A DNA stretch of 11,415 nt from Elusimicrobia bacterium RBG_16_66_12 (GTDB lineage Bacteria; Elusimicrobiota; Elusimicrobia; UBA1565; UBA9628). Below, piece by piece: positions 8,301 through 11,415 of the stretch (the stretch's first letter is position 1; each line of letters begins with the position of its first letter). A program made the translations under genes and the position numbers. The DNA lies in assembly GCA_001800005.1 (NCBI GenBank), contig MGUL01000145.1:1-11415 (forward strand), read 5' to 3'. The notes under the pieces were generated by a model that was not told where the DNA came from, searched no databases, and was given only the letters and a program-made list of their open reading frames with translations.

Positions 8301-8689
8301 TCACTGACTGGGATGACGCGGAGCCGACCGGCAAGCTGACGCAGCTCAGCGTCGGTGAGCCCTGGCACCTCGACGGTGAAGCCGCCTGCTTCCTCTAGAG
8401 GGCGCAGATGGGCACCCGGCTGGCTTAGAACCAACAGAACGCTGCCCGATGGCAAGCCGAGGGAACTCAACGCCTCCGCGAGAGTGAACGACGGATCGAA
8501 GGTTGGACCACCTTCGCGGACGCGCGTGACGTGGTCGATCCCATCGACGACCAAGGCAACTCGTCGACCGGGTTGATCGTTAAGCGCTCGCGCAACGGCG
8601 TCTGTGAGGGCTTGCTCGTCGGCGGCGAAGCGCGGGCGCTGTTCGGTGACTAACCGGGGGTCGGACTCGGCCAGCCGACCCAAGAGCAC
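5375..8689 (-). CDS. Segment 2: rest of STAND ATPase and helical repeat region
   Basis: This middle frame stays open from 8689 down to 4979, but its coding character ends near 5375. Its apparent GTG start at 8689 is only the codon after the break. RRVALVVDGIDHV is the Walker B strand (residues about 405-416 of the joined protein), followed by SGSVLLVLSQPGAH as a sensor-1-like strand. GNALYATYLCREAL resembles the GxP region of STAND ATPases. After a winged-helix-like stretch comes RVYHESFARFL, equivalent to the conserved histidine-containing helix of NACHT/STAND proteins. The next 800 or so residues are helical with Trp/Leu-rich repeats of irregular length (AWEEALHLLDD, ADRLWIDACRLLTAYGW, GAWGRWWDLLAV), suggesting an alpha-solenoid sensor. 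A Ser/Pro-rich linker near joined residue 1,430 precedes another helical block ending TERFANILG, where the frame shifts. Confidence 0.8.
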
Positions 8690-9774
8690 CCGAACACGGA
8701 TTCCGACAAGACCCTCGGGAGCCGCTCGCCGTCGGCGTCACCCAGATAGCAGTAGTGCTCTGCGACGAGCCAGCCGCGGCGCGCGAGCTCATCGATCACC
8801 TGTTGGCAAACCCAAGACTTGCCCTGCCCAGGTGGGCCGACTACGAGAACAGGGCTCCCACGGTCGGCTGCAGCGTCCGCCGCTTCGACCAGGTCTTCGA
8901 CTGTCACCTTCCTCGGCACTTCGATCGCCTTGTCGACGGGATGGGCACGGGCGACTGCCCCGAAGTCGTGACGAAGCTGAGTCCGACGAAGCAACTCCGG
9001 CGGAGTGACTAGGAGACGCCCCTGCCGGGCAGAACGGGCCGTCCGGATGACCCCTTCGGCAACGTCTACAGCCGAGCGGTCCGCATTCGGGTACAGCTCC
9101 GCCCCCACTTCGTCCCGCAACCGAGCCAGCAGCAACTGCTCCGCTGGACCTGGGTCCGTCAGATCTCCGCTGGCGGCTGGCGCCTCCACCTCGATTGCCA
9201 GCCGTGCGCATACCCATTCGAGGTCGGCGCGCGAGACTGCTGCCGCGCCTTCGCGAAGGAAGAGGAAGGGGTTGCCGTCGATGTCCTGGTCGGCCTCCAT
9301 GGCCGCTTCGCCCCAGAGCGCATCGGGATCGAAGTGCATCCGGAAGCTCTGTATGCCAGGTAACAGCGGGCCGGGGTCCGGGGCCGCCGGCCGGAGCACG
9401 GCGAGCAGCCGTTCATCCACCGGTCGAGTGTCTCGGAGCACCACTCGGAAGGTGAACTCGCTGGCACTGGCGCCGGGCCCATCTCGATCTGCAAGCGCAG
9501 TGCCTACCAATCGATCCAGCCGAAGGCTCCGGGCGTCGGTGGTGAACGTGGCCAACGTGAGCGGTTGATCCTCGTTCTCCGTGTGTTTGAATTGGGTCCG
9601 CTCCCGGTGCGCCATCGCATCGATCGTCGTGAGGTCGTCGAACCGGTCATCGGGCACCAACTTCTCATCAACGTGAGCTTCCACAACGACGCCGAGCATC
9701 ACGTCCACAAGTCGGGCGGCCGCCAGCAGATCCTGGTACTCGTACCCCCGGTGAGCCGCTGTCAGGGTGGTCAT
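8690..9774 (-). CDS. Segment 1: Cap4-like nuclease domain, linker and Walker A
   Basis: This first segment gives 361 residues before the frame breaks; read on without correction it ends at a stop at 8650. HRGYEYQDLLAAARLVDVML (8-27) is the opening helix seen in DUF4297/Cap4 nucleases. DEKLVPDDRFDDLTTID (36-52) and RTQFKHTEN (59-67) provide the PD-(D/E)XK-type active site: Asp46/Asp47, then Gln61 and Lys63. Such domains cut double-stranded DNA in CBASS and Avs systems. Residues about 150-300 form a linker with no family I recognise. VLVVGPPGQGKSWVCQQVI carries the Walker A motif at residues 313-320 (8838-8815), directly before the break. The putative catalytic and nucleotide-binding residues are all present. 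Confidence 0.82.
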
Positions 9775-10002
9775 GGCCGGCCCCATTCTCTCGCCCCGCA
9801 GCGACAGCAGGGCCACACCGAGTGGGGACTGCGATCACCAAAGCCAGCTCCCACCTCCACCTCATCCCGTGGAGGAGTACAAGACGCGAGCTGCCAGACC
9901 ACAACACAAGCGACCGCCACGACCCGTTCGTGGGAATCCCGCGGGAATCTACTCTGCCGCATCGGGATCGGCGCTGGGCGACGGTGTGGACCATATGCCC
10001 TG

Positions 10003-10027
10003 CTCAGTGCCACTGTGGCGTACTGAG
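10003..10027 (+). repeat. Imperfect hairpin upstream of the tRNA fragment
   Basis: CTCAGT (10003-10008) pairs with ACTGAG (10022-10027), and inside it GCCA (10009-10012) pairs with TGGC (10016-10019), leaving a two-base bulge and a three-base loop. It lies where the 5' half of the tRNA should be and 24 bases before the preserved 3' half. It may be an RNA hairpin, part of a recombination site or coincidence. Confidence 0.4.
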
Positions 10028-10050
10028 TTTCATGGCGTAGACGCCCGCAA

Positions 10051-10100
10051 ACGGCTTCCTAAACCGTGCGTCGCAGATTCGATTCCTGCCGAGGGCACCA
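10051..10100 (+). repeat. 3' half of tRNA-Arg(CCU), degenerate; probable attachment-site remnant
   Basis: These 50 bases match tRNA positions 27 to 76 with exact canonical spacing. There is a five-base anticodon stem with four pairs and one C-A mismatch, loop TTCCTAA with anticodon CCT, variable loop GCGTC, T arm GCAGA-TTCGATT-CCTGC with one mismatch at the loop-closing pair, acceptor strand CGAGGGC, discriminator A and encoded CCA. No cloverleaf 5' half is next to it: a 76-base gene would start near 10025, where the bases cannot pair with CGAGGGC and no normal D arm is present. Integrated elements that use tRNA genes leave such 3' copies at one boundary. The mismatches suggest that it is old. 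No integrase gene is visible in the window. A decayed tRNA gene is the main alternative. Confidence 0.7.
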
Positions 10101-10103
10101 CCT

Positions 10104-10153
10104 GCAGGGACGTCCCTGCCCGGGTTCCCGCGGCAGGGCCGGATCCCGCCCTG
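10104..10153. repeat. Four alternating CAGGG/CCCTG arms; hairpin cluster
   Basis: CAGGG at 10105-10109 and 10134-10138 alternates with CCCTG at 10114-10118 and 10149-10153. The first two lie in a perfect 16-base palindrome, GCAGGGACGTCCCTGC (10104-10119). CCCTGCC (10114-10120) also pairs with GGCAGGG (10132-10138), and CAGGGC (10134-10139) with GCCCTG (10148-10153), so alternative hairpins compete. The cluster begins three bases after the tRNA CCA and lies 47 to 96 bases past the stop of the minus-strand AlbA_2 gene. It could be that gene's terminator or protein-binding arms of an attachment site. Confidence 0.55.
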
Positions 10154-10199
10154 GATCGGACCCAGTAGGCCCCGCTCTTCGGTCCATCGCGACCCCCAG

Positions 10200-11408
10200 C
10201 TAGTTGAGCGGTGCGTAGCCCGATCCCAGATCGAGCTTCCCGTCGTCGCGGATGTCCGGACCCGCCGGGTATCCTCCCGCGTTCCAAAGCGCATCGAACA
10301 CCGGCCGGAGGTACTCAGCCTTTGGCGCCTCGGGATCCTCGATGACGATTTCCGGAAACAACAGATTGGGACGGTCGATTGGATGCCCCTCGAGGAAATA
10401 GAAGGGGTTTCGCGTAATCAGGCGCGCCCCTTCGGCTCCGAGGAGACTCACCATCAGCACGACAGGGAAGTCCACCTCCAGGTCCGTCGCTTGGAATCGA
10501 AGGTACGAAGGAACCGACTCCCAGAGCCACCGTTCGAAGGCCCCCATCGGCAGCCAGAGACCTGCCCTCTCGCCTTCCTTCTCAAGTGTCAGCGGGTCTG
10601 CCGTTGCCGTCTCAATTACGCCCGAAGTGAACAACTGCAAGTAGGCCGCGATTTCCCCTTCGTCATCCGGTGACGTATGCATCAGCAGGCCATCGAGGTT
10701 ATGTCGATGCCGCGTCCCGCCCGCTCGAATCGGCTCCAGCCTCTGATCCAGCGCGCGCCCGAGACGTCCCGCGTCGACCCGCCGACTCGGGTCCCATGCG
10801 CTCGTCGGAACGAGATGAACCACAAGCATGTCAGCGGACCTCAGACGCACGGGGAGCTCGCCGGCCATCAAGGAAGCAAGTCGGGTCGCCCGCAACTCTC
10901 GGGTCCGTTGATCCTCCGTGTCGCCGGTTAGGAATGCCGTTCGGAGCTGTTCCACGTCGAGTTGGAACACTCCGACCGAGTTGCGCGCGTAGAAGCGCCA
11001 ATGCCCATCGAAGTCAACGACGTGAGGCTGACTCAAGCTCCGCGGAACGTCGATGACTAGGACCGCCCGGGCCCCGTCGCCGACGGGAACGGCAAGCATC
11101 TCGAGGCCCCGCAGTCTCGGAGACACGCCATCTCGAAGCATGTTCTCGAGCCGGCCCTTTTCGGTGTCGATGTCCTAGAGCGGCAGACCCGGGAAATCGG
11201 CGGGCAGGCCCGGTGGTCCTTCGGCGACACCTACGAGCAGGTGACCGCCAGCGGCGTTCGCGAACGAGGAGACATCCTTAAGGAATTCCTTCCGCGCCTC
11301 CCGTGTCGTTCCGACCTCGAGCTTGTAGTCAATCAGCTTCCCCTCGGCGACTGCGTTGTCCCGGAGGCTTACGAGATCCCCCTCCTCGACCTCGGCTAGA
11401 CATCCCAC
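10200..11408 (-). pseudogene. AlbA_2/Schlafen-like protein interrupted by an in-frame TAG
   Basis: The reading frame runs from GTG 11408 (or from beyond the window edge, since no stop lies between) to TAG 10200, about 402 residues, with one internal TAG at 11177-11175. Before the stop, EGKLIDYKLEV (22-32) and EFLKDVSSFANAAGGHLLVGV (41-61) are the core of the AlbA_2 (Schlafen AlbA_2-like) domain. After it, DTEKGRLENMLRDGVSPRLRG, VPRSLSQPH and WRFYARNSVGVFQLD continue the same domain with correct spacing, so the stop replaces one residue and is not a gene boundary. The C-terminal 230 or so residues match no domain I know. AlbA_2 proteins are predicted nucleic-acid-binding or RNase-like proteins, often near defence genes. 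A single base change from GAG or CAG to TAG would explain the break. Restart at ATG 11141 would lose the first half of the domain and is unlikely to work. Confidence 0.82.
11175..11177 (-). other. Premature amber codon in the AlbA_2 gene
   Basis: TAG replaces residue 78, between GLPL and DIDTEK. Flanking codons keep both frame and domain register, so this is a substitution rather than an indel. There is no sign here of a suppressor or recoding system. Confidence 0.85.
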
Positions 11409-11415
11409 TGTTCGT

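Larger units (their letters stand above)
3295..9774 (-). pseudogene. Giant nuclease-STAND ATPase sensor protein (Avs-like), split by two frameshifts
   Basis: Three consecutive minus-strand reading frames join into one protein of about 2,160 residues. Order: Cap4-like nuclease domain (about 1-150), linker, P-loop STAND/NACHT ATPase (about 300-640), a long helical solenoid-like region (about 650-1,700) and an unrecognised C-terminal region. This is the layout of antiviral STAND (Avs/AVAST) proteins, in which phage-protein binding by the C-terminal half drives ATPase-dependent assembly and activates the N-terminal nuclease. Frames change at 8689-8692, where one base is missing in a G run, and within 5359-5377, where one extra base or two missing bases fit. 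Both junctions are seamless: coding character stops in one frame exactly where it resumes in the next. The start could be ATG 9774 or ATG 9786; 9774 gives MTTLTAAHRGYEYQ. If the lesions are errors the gene is intact; if real, the sensor is dead. No partner gene abuts it. The family is inferred from architecture, not from a named homologue. Confidence 0.8.
9775..10199. other. Intergenic region between the STAND gene and the AlbA_2 gene
   Basis: These 425 bases hold no convincing protein gene; the open frames across them look like shadows. The left third would contain the promoter of the STAND gene, but I find no good -35/-10 pair on the minus strand. TCCCGCGGGA near 9937-9946 is a perfect ten-base palindrome beside a repeated GGGAATC. 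The right part holds a hairpin (10003-10027), a tRNA 3' fragment (10051-10100) and alternating short arms (10104-10153), each listed separately. Confidence 0.6.

Noticed and set aside
8686..8696. Programmed ribosomal frameshift joining the two halves of the ATPase
   Set aside because: No X XXY YYZ slippery heptamer is present, and the downstream structure was not evident; a missing base is simpler.
10025..10100. Complete functional tRNA-Arg gene
   Set aside because: The 3' half is canonical but the bases at the expected 5' end neither pair with the acceptor strand nor form a D arm.
10004..10294. Minus-strand open frames across the tRNA fragment
   Set aside because: Their translation runs through the tRNA-like bases and the end of the AlbA_2 gene, with no family features; they are typical false frames over tRNA sequence.
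11175..11177. Recoding of TAG as an amino acid
   Set aside because: No supporting element is visible, and TAG is also used as the normal stop of this gene (10200-10202) and of the 83-residue gene (2437-2439).
1..11415. CRISPR array, integrase, transposase or insertion-sequence ends
   Set aside because: I found no regularly spaced direct repeats and no recombinase or transposase motifs in any frame.

Overview
The window is GC-rich throughout. Its codons end mostly in G or C, it uses GTG and TTG starts, and its protein families (SagB-type nitroreductase, long AbiEi/AbiEii pairs, a large STAND ATPase) are common in Actinobacteria. I would place it in a high-GC actinobacterium or relative, but nothing here fixes the genus. 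Most of the window looks like an accessory, defence-rich region rather than core chromosome.

Layout, left to right. Positions 2-411 (+) hold the 3' end of a SagB-type nitroreductase with a one-base frameshift, followed by a GC hairpin. A sigma70-like promoter at 455-483 precedes a two-gene operon on the + strand, 455-1546 and 1543-2412. These encode an AbiEi-type antitoxin/regulator with an N-terminal PD-(D/E)XK nuclease-like domain and an AbiEii-type nucleotidyltransferase toxin; their reading frames overlap by four bases. Convergent to this, on the minus strand, are a short single-stranded-DNA-binding protein (2688-3059) and a coupled 83-residue protein of unknown function (2437-2688). A 235-bp gap with three inverted repeats follows.

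Positions 3295-9774 on the minus strand form one very large gene, read in three successive frames because of two frameshifts. Reassembled, it gives a protein of about 2,160 residues: an N-terminal Cap4-like (DUF4297-type) nuclease domain, a STAND/NACHT-type ATPase, a long helical region and an unrecognised C-terminal region. This architecture matches the Avs/AVAST class of antiphage sensors and is the main candidate for a little-described defence system here.

The 425 bases between the large gene and the last gene hold no protein gene. They hold the 3' 50 nt of a tRNA-Arg(CCU), lacking a recognisable 5' half, followed by four alternating CAGGG/CCCTG arms. This looks like an island attachment scar or a decayed tRNA gene. 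The last gene (10200-11408, minus) encodes an AlbA_2/Schlafen-like protein interrupted by one in-frame TAG.

The genes fit together as a defence island: a type IV toxin-antitoxin module, a nuclease-STAND sensor and an AlbA_2 protein beside a tRNA-derived repeat, with an SSB paralogue of a kind often seen on mobile DNA. Three of the seven genes carry simple lesions. These are either true decay or consensus errors in the assembly, and only the raw reads can tell which.
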